Positions 1 through 7,091 are shown, counted from the first letter of the stretch. The stretch is DNA of 10,963 nt from Huberarchaeum crystalense [NCBI: Candidatus Huberarchaeum crystalense] (GCA_002790315.1 PFUW01000017.1:18415-29377), one strand, 5' to 3'. The notes: generated by a model from the sequence alone, not told the origin. Program-made: numbers and translations.

Positions 1-2069
1 TATTCTTTATATTTTTCTCTAAATGCTACGCGCGTTTCGCATTCTGAGTTTAGACACATTGTAAAAGGTCGCTTACCTTTTCGCACGACTGTGACTGCTG
101 GAAAACCGCATTTTTCACAGAGTTTTTCTGTTTTTTGAATTAGCGCGCTCTTTGGCAATGAAGATGTCTGCTTGCAATTTGGATAGTTGCTGCATCCAAC
201 AAATTGTCCGAATCTTGATCGCTTTAAGACCAAATCACCACTACATTTGCATTTTCCAAAATTTGTTGCTTCTTGCCGCGCTTCATAAAGCTGACTCTTT
301 AGCTCTTTGCCAATATCTAATTTATGCAAAGAAAAGTCGCGAATCGCATTAGTAATATGAACTTTTGATGCTTCAAGCACTTCTGCATCTGAAATTTTGT
401 TAATTTGAATGTCTTCTAATTTTTGCTGAAGGTCTGCTGTCATATTTTCATCAATTAGCGTAGGTATATATTCTTCTAAAACCTTTTCAACTACAATTCC
501 TAATTTTGTTACACCTATTTGCGAGGTATTTTCAATATATTTTCTATTATACAAAGTTCTTACAATTTCAGCGCGGGTTGCTTTTGTTCCTAATCCTTTT
601 TTTTCAAGTTCTTTAACAAATGATGCCTGAGAATATCGCTTTGGCGGCTCTGTTTGCTTTTCTTCAAGATTTATATCCTTAACAGTGACAAGTTCGCCTT
701 TTTCAACAGAAACAACTTGCGTATCTTCTTTAAGATTAGAATATGGCATATATAATTCAAGCCACCCTTGCTTTTTTGTTCTGAGAAGAGTAAGCAAAAA
801 TTTATAATCTTCAATTTGAGCCACAATTTTTGTAGATTCTCGAATTGCAGGCTCTCCAAAAGTTGCAAGAAATCGCTTTACTATCAAATCATACAACTTC
901 TTTTGATCAGTTGTTAAACTTTTTGGAAATTCACCTGTTGGATAAATTGCAGGGTGTGCAAGGTCTTCTTTTTTTCCTTCGTTTGGTTTCAAATCAGGCA
1001 TTGCAAGCAATTTTGCACACAAAGAATTATACTCGTTTTGCAGGGCAATTTGCTGAATAACATTTCGCAAACCTAAGGTTGCGGGCAGTTTTTGGCTAGA
1101 TGTGCGCGGATAAGAAATATAAGTAGCAATATATAATTCTTGAGCTATTTGCTGTGTTTGAGAAGGAACAAATCCAAAAACCCTGTAGGCTTCCATTTGC
1201 AAATCAGTTAAATTAAAAGGTGTAGGAGACAATAGATCTTTTTCCTTTTTTTCAATAGAAGCAATAGTTGCAAATTTTCCTTTGCAAGCATCTATAATTT
1301 TTTTAGCTTCGGCTTTGTCCCAAATTTTATCTTCTTCATACATAAAAAAAAGAGAAAAACCATCAAGCAAAAGTTTAACTTGCCAATAAAATTGAGGTAT
1401 GAATGCAATAATTTCTTTTTCTCGTTTTACTAAAATAGCCAAAGCAGGTGTCTGAACTCTGCCAGCACTCAATGTTGTGTACATTGTTTTGGGGTCTGCT
1501 TTTCTCTGTTCAGCCAAAGCATCCATCAAAGAGCGCGACACATTTATACCATAATACCAATCAACAATATGTCTAACAACTCCACTTTCTGTCATTTTTC
1601 TATCAAAATTTTCCAAATTTTGAAATGCTTTAGTTAGTTCGCCTTTTGTCAAAGTAGAATACTTCATCCTTTTAATGTTCATTGGCGCAGCACCAAGACC
1701 GTGTATAAGAATATTGTTTCCAATCACAGAACCCTCAATATCATAGTCGCATGCATTAATATATATATCTGCGTTGCCGCCATATTTTATAATTGTTTTC
1801 AAAAATTTTTCAGAGAACTCTGCTCCCTTACTAACTTCTGATAAAGGCGCCCAGCGCACATTAAATTGTGGAAATGTTTTATTTCCATTAGCAGTAAGAG
1901 TATATAAATGGCCAGCAGCAGGAAAAATTAAAATCTCTTCATTGTCTTGTTTTGCTTTATAATAAGTAACAGCCCCTGATTTTTGTGGTTTTATATTGTC
2001 AAATATTTTTGCAAATTGTTGTGCTACGCTCGGCTTTTCAACGATTATTGTTATTTTTTGAGAAGACAT
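1..2069 (-). CDS. topA: DNA topoisomerase I, type IA, archaeal (3' end cut by window edge)
   Basis: Relaxes negatively supercoiled DNA by transient single-strand cleavage through a 5'-phosphotyrosine. The reading frame is open from an ATG at 2069 to the left edge, giving 689 residues without a stop. An N-terminal Toprim domain shows IIVEKPSVA near residues 8-16 and the metal-binding DYDIEG at 108-113. The catalytic tyrosine is Tyr320 in YISYPRTSSQKLP (codon 1110-1112). The typical archaeal stretch RYSQASFVKELEKKGLGTKATRAE follows in the C-terminal half (shown by its core GLGTKATRAE). Two zinc ribbons end the visible part: Cys607, 609, 626, 632 and Cys651, 654, 672, 677. Only a short tail should be missing. 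The ATG fits the family N-terminus and lies about 29 bases after a TATA-like box. It is divergent from the RNase P gene. Family assignment is secure. Confidence 0.95.
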   Translation of the reverse strand, partial: MSSQKITIIVEKPSVAQQFAKIFDNIKPQKSGAVTYYKAKQDNEEILIFPAAGHLYTLTANGNKTFPQFNVRWAPLSEVSKGAEFSEKFLKTIIKYGGNADIYINACDYDIEGSVIGNNILIHGLGAAPMNIKRMKYSTLTKGELTKAFQNLENFDRKMTESGVVRHIVDWYYGINVSRSLMDALAEQRKADPKTMYTTLSAGRVQTPALAILVKREKEIIAFIPQFYWQVKLLLDGFSLFFMYEEDKIWDKAEAKKIIDACKGKFATIASIEKKEKDLLSPTPFNLTDLQMEAYRVFGFVPSQTQQIAQELYIATYISYPRTSSQKLPATLGLRNVIQQIALQNEYNSLCAKLLAMPDLKPNEGKKEDLAHPAIYPTGEFPKSLTTDQKKLYDLIVKRFLATFGEPAIRESTKIVAQIEDYKFLLTLLRTKKQGWLELYMPYSNLKEDTQVVSVEKGELVTVKDINLEEKQTEPPKRYSQASFVKELEKKGLGTKATRAEIVRTLYNRKYIENTSQIGVTKLGIVVEKVLEEYIPTLIDENMTADLQQKLEDIQINKISDAEVLEASKVHITNAIRDFSLHKLDIGKELKSQLYEARQEATNFGKCKCSGDLVLKRSRFGQFVGCSNYPNCKQTSSLPKSALIQKTEKLCEKCGFPAVTVVRKGKRPFTMCLNSECETRVAFREKYKE

Positions 2070-2091
2070 ATTATATTTATTATGAATTGCT

Positions 2092-2103
2092 GTATTTATA
2101 GAT
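2092..2103 (-). promoter_or_regulatory. TATA-like box of topA
   Basis: On the minus strand this reads ATCTATAAATAC, centred about 29 bases before the topA ATG. That spacing puts the expected archaeal start site at or next to the ATG, suggesting a leaderless mRNA. Inferred from consensus and spacing only. Confidence 0.45.
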
Positions 2104-2186
2104 TTGTAAAAAACCATTTGAAGTTTTTGCAAGTGTGTGGTGGTTTTAAATAATTATATTTTTCAGGGGATTTTCACAGAGCTTTG

Positions 2187-2196
2187 TTTTATAATA
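2187..2196 (+). promoter_or_regulatory. TATA-like box upstream of rnp3
   Basis: TTTTATAATA lies about 55 bases before the rnp3 ATG. The predicted start site is near 2218-2222, which would leave a leader of about 25-30 nt. Most other genes here appear leaderless. The predicted start coincides with the beginning of the palindrome at 2222-2242. Confidence 0.4.
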
Positions 2197-2221
2197 ACAA
2201 TCACTTACTTTTAACTAGGTG

Positions 2222-2242
2222 TGTTGTTATCTCATAACAACA
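2222..2242. promoter_or_regulatory. Perfect 9-bp palindrome just before rnp3 (operator or leader hairpin)
   Basis: TGTTGTTAT, spacer CTC, ATAACAACA: two perfect 9-bp arms with a 3-nt spacer, ending 4 nt before the rnp3 ATG. It could be a DNA operator overlapping the predicted transcription start. It could also be a small 5'-leader hairpin that would sit against the start codon. The sequence does not decide between these. Confidence 0.5.
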
Positions 2243-2246
2243 ATTT

Positions 2247-2906
2247 ATGGGAAAAGCAAACAATATATTTGATTTTAAAATTTATTACAGCAAAGACATA
2301 GAAAAATTGCTAAAAACAGCAGAGTGTCTTGGTTTAAGTGGAGCGTGCGTTGTATTTCACAAAGAAAATGTAATAGAAGCACAAAATTTTAAGACAAACA
2401 GCAAGTTGCATATTTTAAAAGGTCTGGAACTTGAAATTAACACTCAAAGCGACATGCAAAATATTGATAAGTGCGCAGAGTTTGTTGATTTAGTTTTTGC
2501 AAAAATAAAAAATGAAAATTTAGTATTTGATGTGCTTAAATCGCGCAAAATACAAATATTAAATTTTGATAATATTGTTGTTGAGCAGAGCTATCTCAGA
2601 TTAACAAAAGATGCAAACAAACATATTGAGGTTTGCTTAAAAAGCTTGCAAATTGATTTAAAACTCATCAAAAAATACAAAAAAATTATAGAAATTGCAA
2701 AGCGAAAGCACTATGCTGCAGGAATAATACTAACAAGTGGGGGAAATAAATGGAATGAATTAATAGGGAGAGAAGAAGCATTTGCAATATGCTCTGTTTT
2801 GCTTAAAACACACCCTGACCAGTCAAAAAAAATAATCTGTGGAAAAGATTTGTTAAAACAATGCGATAAAAATTATTTAGATAAAGGTGTTGAGATTATT
2901 GAGTAA
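2247..2906 (+). CDS. rnp3: Ribonuclease P protein component 3 (Rpp30 family)
   Basis: A protein subunit of archaeal RNase P, which removes 5' leaders from pre-tRNAs; in known archaeal complexes Rpp30 pairs with Pop5. The 219-residue product has the expected length and an alternating strand/helix pattern compatible with the family's PHP-like TIM barrel. Family-like stretches are LGLSGACVVFH near 28-38, KGLELEIN near 58-65, and ILTSGGNKWNELIGREEAFA at 161-180. The last matches the conserved SSGA...LRgPrel segment of Rpp30. Overall divergence is high and Lys content is strong. The ATG at 2247 directly follows a palindrome. The last 20 bases including the TAA stop form the first part of a 56-bp tandem repeat. 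A divergent PHP-fold protein is the main alternative. Confidence 0.75.
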   Translation: MGKANNIFDFKIYYSKDIEKLLKTAECLGLSGACVVFHKENVIEAQNFKTNSKLHILKGLELEINTQSDMQNIDKCAEFVDLVFAKIKNENLVFDVLKSRKIQILNFDNIVVEQSYLRLTKDANKHIEVCLKSLQIDLKLIKKYKKIIEIAKRKHYAAGIILTSGGNKWNELIGREEAFAICSVLLKTHPDQSKKIICGKDLLKQCDKNYLDKGVEIIE

Positions 2907-3024
2907 AATTTATATTTTGTTTAGTTAATAAATGAAATTGAAGTGTTGAGATTATTGAGTAAAATTTATATTTTGTTTAGTTAATAAATGAAATTGAAGT
3001 GTTGAGATTATTGAGTAAAATTTA
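2887..3024. repeat. 56-bp tandem repeat, about 2.5 copies, starting inside rnp3
   Basis: Copies at 2887-2942 and 2943-2998 are identical, and a third identical 26-base partial copy covers 2999-3024. The unit starts GTGTTGAGATTATTGAGTAA, so each copy includes the last codons and stop of rnp3. The period is not a multiple of three, and the in-gene stop in copy 1 ends translation before the duplicated part. It fills most of the gap between the convergent rnp3 and pcm genes. Perfect identity points to recent slippage, or to an assembly artefact. Confidence 0.95.
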
Positions 3025-3029
3025 ATAAG

Positions 3030-3061
3030 TTAATATATTATTAAAAGGATAAATATATTAA
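3030..3061. terminator. AT-only inverted repeat between convergent rnp3 and pcm
   Basis: TTAATATATT (3030-3039) and AATATATTAA (3052-3061) are perfect 10-base inverted arms around a 12-base loop. It ends 3 bases before the pcm stop. Only A-T pairs are present, so the stem is weak. A role as a shared end signal for two convergent genes is a guess from its position. Confidence 0.2.
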
Positions 3062-3063
3062 AA

Positions 3064-3711
3064 TCAAGCAGAACCATTCTCAACAACAAAAGGAACAAAC
3101 GCAAAACCCTTATATTCGCGCTCTTCAAACTCGCTCTCTGTTTTTTTGATAAAAACAAAAAGGGCATTTTCAACAGGAACAATAATTTTTCCATTGTTTT
3201 TTAGTTGTTTTTTCCACGCAAGAGGGATATTTTTGCTTGAAAGTGCTGCAGATACAAAAATTTTATCAAATGGTGCATCTTCTTCACATCCTTTTTCGCC
3301 GTTTCTGCAAAGAAATTTAGCAACTCCTGTTTTTATAAAATTATATTTTGCAACATTTCGCTCTCCTATTTTTTTCAATTCAGAAATTCTTTCTATTGCA
3401 ACAACCTTTCCTTTGCTTAAAGATTTTCCTTGACTGACAATGTGCGCCAAAAGAGCAGTAGTCCATCCAGATCCAGCCCCAATATCTAATATTTTTTCTC
3501 CTGGCAGAGGTGCTAATAATTCTAACATAAAAGCCACAGTAAGTGGTTGGGAATTTGTTTGTCCATAACCAATAGATATAGGCTCATTCAATTCACTTAA
3601 ATACTTAACTTTTTCAGGCAAAAAATCAGCGCGCGCAATATTTCTAAATGCATCAATAATTTGCGGTGATTTTAGCCATTTCTCCTTAATCAACATATCA
3701 ATCAAACCCAT
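3064..3711 (-). CDS. pcm: Protein-L-isoaspartate O-methyltransferase
   Basis: A cytosolic repair enzyme that methylates L-isoaspartyl residues formed in ageing proteins, using S-adenosylmethionine. The 215-residue product matches the family in length and layout. RADFLPEK sits at 27-34. The family signature GYGQTNSQP is at 48-56, with the expected catalytic-site Ser54; Asn53 stands where Ile or Val is usual. The SAM-binding glycine loop is LDIGAGSGW at 75-83, and the acidic ribose-binding end is VAIE at 104-107. A family-like APFDKIFVSAA and a C-terminal KQLKNNGKIIVPV follow. It starts at ATG and ends in TGA. It lies downstream of EF-1A on the same strand, but a 249-base gap of tandem repeats separates them, so an independent promoter is likely. 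Confidence 0.92.
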   Translation of the reverse strand: MGLIDMLIKEKWLKSPQIIDAFRNIARADFLPEKVKYLSELNEPISIGYGQTNSQPLTVAFMLELLAPLPGEKILDIGAGSGWTTALLAHIVSQGKSLSKGKVVAIERISELKKIGERNVAKYNFIKTGVAKFLCRNGEKGCEEDAPFDKIFVSAALSSKNIPLAWKKQLKNNGKIIVPVENALFVFIKKTESEFEEREYKGFAFVPFVVENGSA

Positions 3712-3712
3712 A

Positions 3713-3944
3713 ATTATTTTTATTACTTGATATTTTTATTTTTAATAGTTATTCAATCTTAACTTTAGGTTTTTGGTTTTATTTTAACTTAAATATTATT
3801 TTTCTTACTTGATATTTTTATTTTTAATAGTTATTCAATCTTAACTTTAGGTTTTTGGTTTTATTTTAACTTAAATATTATTTTTCTTACTTGATATTTT
3901 TATTTTTAATAGTTATTCAATCTTAACTTTAGGTTTTTGGTTTT
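3713..3944. repeat. 82-bp tandem repeat, about 2.8 copies, between EF-1A and pcm
   Basis: Identical full copies lie at 3723-3804 and 3805-3886. A third copy runs from 3887 to 3944, and the end of a preceding copy is recognisable at 3713-3722 with one mismatch. The array begins 2 bases upstream of the pcm start codon and ends about 16 bases before the EF-1A stop. Each unit carries, on the minus strand, AATAAAAATATC, which in the gene-proximal copy lies about 24 bases before the pcm ATG and could be its TATA box. The period is not a multiple of three and the array is non-coding. Confidence 0.95.
3729..3740 (-). promoter_or_regulatory. Candidate TATA box of pcm, repeated in each 82-bp unit
   Basis: The minus strand reads AATAAAAATATC, centred about 24 bases before the pcm ATG. 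The same sequence recurs 82 and 164 bases further upstream because it lies inside the tandem unit. The region is very AT-rich, so the match alone is weak. Confidence 0.3.
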
Positions 3945-3960
3945 TATTTAAATTTAACTA

Positions 3961-5250
3961 TCATTTTTTCTCTTTTTCTGAAGCCCACACTTCAATAATA
4001 TCCAAAACATTCCCAGCACCTATTGTAGAGCCTGAATCTCTCAAAGAAAATCTTGATAATTCTACATTATCTGTTGCTTTTTCAAGAATAAACGGTTTTA
4101 ATAATTCCATTTCAACAATAGCTATATCTCCTTTCTTAATAGTTTGTGGGTTTTCTTCTGCTACTTGTCCTGTTGCAGGATCTATACGTTGCAAAATTTT
4201 TCTTATTTTAATAGGAGCTTGATTTGTTTGGCTGTGGCACACAGGGCTATATCCTGCTGCAATTACAGTACTAAGCTCAATAATAGCTATTCTTGCTTTT
4301 ACAACTTTAGGAACTACAACTGGGCTTGCAACATCGCAAAGCACAGAACCTCTATGGATTTGGTTTTTTTCAACACCTTTTAAATTTAAACCAACATTAT
4401 ATCCAGGAATTGCTTTAGGAATCTGCTGGTGGTGCATTTCAATTGATTTAACTTCACCTATTACGCCCCCAGGAACTACCATAACCTTGGTGTTAGGTAT
4501 AATTGTTCCTGAAAGAATTTTTCCTACAACAACCATACCAACACCAGTAATAGTGTAAACATCTTGAATAGGCATTCTAAAATGCTTATCAACTGATCTT
4601 TGTGGCTCTTTTATGTCATTAATTGTTTGAATAAGCGTTTTGCCAGCATACCACGGCATTTTTGTAGAAGGCATAGTCACATTTTCTCCAGTCCATGCTG
4701 AAATAGGTATAAAAGGAACTTCTTCAATTTTAAAACCCACAAGTTTTAAATATTGGGAAATATCTGTTTTTATTTTATTAAATTGTTCTTCTGAAAAATT
4801 TGCACTATCCATTTTATTAACTACAACAATTAATTGGTTTACTCCATTTGTTTTAGTTAAAACAAGATGTTCTTTTGTTTGCGGCTCTATACCCTTTACT
4901 GCATCTAATATCAACATAGCAACATCTGCTTGACTAACTCCAGTAATCATATTTTTAATAAAGTCTTTGTGGCCTGGTGCGTCAATTAAGGTAAAATAAT
5001 ATTTGTCTGTTTCAAATTTTTTGTGTCGAATGTTAATTGTTAATCCTCTTTGTCTCTCTTCACCTTCAGTGTCCATAGCATAAGCAAAGCTAAATGTATC
5101 TTTTCCTAAAGATGTTGCTGCTTTTTTTAATTTTTCCATTTCCTGTTCTGTAATCTGACCTAACTCATAGAGAAGACGGCCTGAAAGTGTTGACTTTCCA
5201 GCATCTACATGCCCTATTGTTATAATATTTATATGTGGTTTTTCTGCCAT
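3961..5250 (-). CDS. tuf: Translation elongation factor EF-1 alpha
   Basis: The GTPase that brings aminoacyl-tRNA to the ribosomal A site. From the ATG at 5250 the protein has 429 residues, the usual archaeal length. GTPase motifs are complete: GHVDAGKST 13-21, DAPGH 90-94, NKMD 145-148 and SAW 184-186. The beta-barrel domains II and III follow, with typical TGVGMVVVGKILSG and SRFSLRDSGSTIGAG stretches. The frame extends 5 codons upstream to a TTG at 5265. I chose the ATG because MAEKPHINIITIGHVDAGKS matches the family N-terminus and a TTG start in such a highly expressed gene is unlikely. The switch region reads RGLTIN; Asn73 is EF-Tu-like where archaeal EF-1A usually has Asp. The gene has none of the GCGCG words common in its neighbours, consistent with selected codon use. 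Confidence 0.97.
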   Translation of the reverse strand: MAEKPHINIITIGHVDAGKSTLSGRLLYELGQITEQEMEKLKKAATSLGKDTFSFAYAMDTEGEERQRGLTINIRHKKFETDKYYFTLIDAPGHKDFIKNMITGVSQADVAMLILDAVKGIEPQTKEHLVLTKTNGVNQLIVVVNKMDSANFSEEQFNKIKTDISQYLKLVGFKIEEVPFIPISAWTGENVTMPSTKMPWYAGKTLIQTINDIKEPQRSVDKHFRMPIQDVYTITGVGMVVVGKILSGTIIPNTKVMVVPGGVIGEVKSIEMHHQQIPKAIPGYNVGLNLKGVEKNQIHRGSVLCDVASPVVVPKVVKARIAIIELSTVIAAGYSPVCHSQTNQAPIKIRKILQRIDPATGQVAEENPQTIKKGDIAIVEMELLKPFILEKATDNVELSRFSLRDSGSTIGAGNVLDIIEVWASEKEKK

Positions 5251-5269
5251 AATATCTTTTAACAAGGAG

Positions 5270-5293
5270 TTTAAAAAGGTTTAACTTTTTAAA
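5270..5293. promoter_or_regulatory. Palindromic promoter region of EF-1A
   Basis: TTTAAAAAG (5270-5278) and CTTTTTAAA (5285-5293) are perfect 9-base inverted arms around a 6-base spacer, beginning 20 bases upstream of the EF-1A ATG. Each arm is TATA-like, so either could be the TBP site; the proximal one gives an essentially leaderless mRNA and the distal one a leader of about 15-20 nt. The symmetry could also be an operator. Confidence 0.4.
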
Positions 5294-5377
5294 TAAATAA
5301 TGAGCAGTGAAAATATTGTATTAAAAAATAAAGTATTTATTTATGCCAAATACAAAAAAAGTTGTTTGTTTTAACAA

Positions 5378-5385
5378 GTTATATT
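5378..5385 (+). promoter_or_regulatory. Candidate TATA box of kae1
   Basis: GTTATATT is centred about 30 bases before the kae1 ATG, in the 161-base divergent region shared with EF-1A. The spacing suits a leaderless or nearly leaderless transcript. Weak consensus match. Confidence 0.35.
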
Positions 5386-5411
5386 GATTTTACAACACAC
5401 AACAAAAATTT

Positions 5412-6410
5412 ATGTTTGTATTAGGAATTGAATCAACAGCACACACATTTGGAATTGGAATCTGCAATGAAAAAGGAGATATACTCGCAAATGAATATAA
5501 CACTTATGTGCCGAAAAGCGGAGGAATTATTCCTGCTGAAGCTGCAAAACACCATATTAAAGTTAAAAGAATTTTACTCAAAAAAGCACTCAAAAAAGCA
5601 AAACTCTCGCTCGCAGACCTTGATTTGATTGTTTTTTCACAAGGTCCGGGCTTGTCTCCTTGTCTTGTTGTTGGTCGTGATTTTGCACTTGAACTCGCAA
5701 AAAAAAATAAAAAATCTGTTATTGGAGTAAATCATTGTGTTGCACACATTGAAATTGGCTTGCTTTTTAATGCCTTGAAAAACCCAATTATAGGATTTTT
5801 TTCTGGAGCTAACTCCCAAATTGTTTGCTTTGCACCAAAATACAAAAAGATCAACAGCACAGAAATGCTAAAACGCAAAGAAAAATATATTGTTATTGGT
5901 GAGACATTAGATAGTGGGCTTGGAAATTCGCTTGACAAACTTGGGCGGCAACTCAACTTGCCATTTCCTGCCGGCCCAAAAATCGAAGAACTTGCTAAAA
6001 CAGGAAAATACATTGAACTTCCTTACACCGTCAAAGGAATGAATTTTGCATTTGCTGGTTTAGTAACAAGTGCTATCAACAAATATAAGCAAGGATCTAA
6101 AATCGAAGATGTTTGCTTTTCCTTTCAAGAAACAGCATTTGCAGAGGTTGTTGAGGTTTGTGAGCGCGCACTCTCTTTTTCAAAATCTAAAGAATTGCTT
6201 TTTGTTGGTGGAGTTGCAGCAAATCAAAGGTTGCAACAGATGTTTAAAATAATGTGTTTAGAAAGAGGCGCTAAATTTTATACGGTGTCAAAAAAGTTTG
6301 CAGGTGATAATGGAGCAATGATTGCATGGGCAGGTTTAAAAAAGTTTAAAAAAGAAAGAAAAACAAAAAATTTAGATATTCGGCCAACTTGGCGAATTGA
6401 TCAAAAGTGA
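5412..6410 (+). CDS. kae1: tRNA N6-threonylcarbamoyladenosine transferase Kae1/TsaD (KEOPS subunit)
   Basis: Transfers threonylcarbamoyl from TC-AMP to A37 of ANN-decoding tRNAs, as the catalytic subunit of KEOPS. The 332-residue ASKHA-fold protein starts MFVLGIESTAHTFGIGI. Metal ligands are present: His108 and His112 in NHCVAHIEIG, and Asp299 in GDNGAMIAWAGL. The nucleotide-site motifs GETLD (163-167) and GGVAANQRL (266-274) are clear. Several glycine or serine loop residues differ from the usual archaeal form: SGANSQ for SGGNTQ (131-136), PAGP for PGGP and FAGL for FSGL. About 14 extra residues lie between SGANSQ and GETLD. It is a stand-alone Kae1, not fused to the Bud32 kinase, and no other KEOPS gene is nearby. 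TGA stop; a T-rich run follows. Confidence 0.95.
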   Translation: MFVLGIESTAHTFGIGICNEKGDILANEYNTYVPKSGGIIPAEAAKHHIKVKRILLKKALKKAKLSLADLDLIVFSQGPGLSPCLVVGRDFALELAKKNKKSVIGVNHCVAHIEIGLLFNALKNPIIGFFSGANSQIVCFAPKYKKINSTEMLKRKEKYIVIGETLDSGLGNSLDKLGRQLNLPFPAGPKIEELAKTGKYIELPYTVKGMNFAFAGLVTSAINKYKQGSKIEDVCFSFQETAFAEVVEVCERALSFSKSKELLFVGGVAANQRLQQMFKIMCLERGAKFYTVSKKFAGDNGAMIAWAGLKKFKKERKTKNLDIRPTWRIDQK

Positions 6411-6427
6411 ATCTCAAAAATCTATTG

Positions 6428-6441
6428 TATTTTTTGGTGTT
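6428..6441 (+). terminator. T-rich run after kae1
   Basis: TATTTTTTGGTGTT lies about 18 bases after the kae1 stop on its coding strand. Archaeal RNA polymerase commonly terminates at such oligo-T tracts. No hairpin is evident. Confidence 0.35.
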
Positions 6442-6481
6442 TCGTTGGGTATTTTGCTATTAATTTTAGCATTAAAGTTTG

Positions 6482-7054
6482 TTATATCTTAGGGTAATAG
6501 GGTAAGAGTTCTCTGAGGGTTTCGTCTTGTTGTATAGCTTCTTCAATATTATTCAAACCCCGAGATTTTGATCCCTTCTTATCTGATAAAAAATAAGCTT
6601 CTATAACTCCTAAACAAAATTTTGCTTCAAGAAGAGTACTAGCAGCTTTTTTAAAATATTCTATTGCATCATAGGGTTTCCCTAAATAATTCAAACACAA
6701 ATTTCCATAAGAAAAATTAGCTTCATAATTGTTTTTATCTAATTTTATTGCTTGTTTATATTCTGACATTGCCTTTTCATATAATTCTAATATTTCATAT
6801 AAAACACCTAAATATAAATAGGCTTGAGCGTTTATAGGATCTTTGATTTTTGCCTGTTTTAATAAGTTTTCTGCAGCGGTATATTCTTTAAGACCTATAT
6901 AACATATTGCTTGTTCAACACAAGAACGGCTGCCCTTTGAATCCTCTAACTTTTTAGTTTGAATTCTATTTTTTTCTGTATCATACTTTATTAACCCCCT
7001 CACCAACTCACCAATAAATAATACATCATACTTTACTACTTTCATACCTTTCAT
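6482..7054 (-). CDS. Tetratricopeptide repeat (TPR) protein
   Basis: A 190-residue protein of unknown specific role, probably a protein-protein interaction scaffold. The clearest TPR is at 77-110, where QAYLYLGVLYEILELYEKAM and the following AIKLDKNNYEA fit the W/L-G-Y-A-F-A-P pattern. A repeat at 43-76 (YTAAENLLKQAKIKDP) and one at 111-143 (YDAIEYFKKAAS) adjoin it, with a degenerate fourth helix pair to the end. No signal peptide or membrane segment is convincing. The frame extends upstream to a TTG at 7093. I prefer the ATG at 7054, about 28 bases after AT-rich promoter sequence, although the ATG at 7045 is also possible. Unlike most neighbours it lacks GCGCG words. It is convergent with kae1 and divergent from L15e. 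No specific orthologue recognised. Confidence 0.8.
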   Translation of the reverse strand: MKGMKVVKYDVLFIGELVRGLIKYDTEKNRIQTKKLEDSKGSRSCVEQAICYIGLKEYTAAENLLKQAKIKDPINAQAYLYLGVLYEILELYEKAMSEYKQAIKLDKNNYEANFSYGNLCLNYLGKPYDAIEYFKKAASTLLEAKFCLGVIEAYFLSDKKGSKSRGLNNIEEAIQQDETLRELLPYYPKI

Positions 7055-7091
7055 ATATTTTTTAACAAAACATTTAAAACAAATAAAACCC

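Noticed and set aside
152-1962. Plus-strand ORFs opposite topA and similar antisense ORFs opposite pcm, EF-1A, kae1, rpl15e, glyS and prf1
   Set aside because: They are frame shadows of well-supported genes and have no recognisable protein features.
2887-3944. Tandem arrays as replication-origin iterons or a CRISPR
   Set aside because: Units are directly adjacent with no spacers, only about 2.5-2.8 copies, and no Cdc6/Orc1 or cas gene or origin-box motif is visible.
5251-5265. TTG at 5265 as the EF-1A start (five extra residues)
   Set aside because: The ATG at 5250 matches the family N-terminus and the extra codons overlap the presumed promoter-proximal region.
5300-5374. 24-codon ATG ORF between EF-1A and kae1
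   Set aside because: It lies in the AT-rich divergent promoter region, has no coding-like composition, and such short ORFs are expected by chance.
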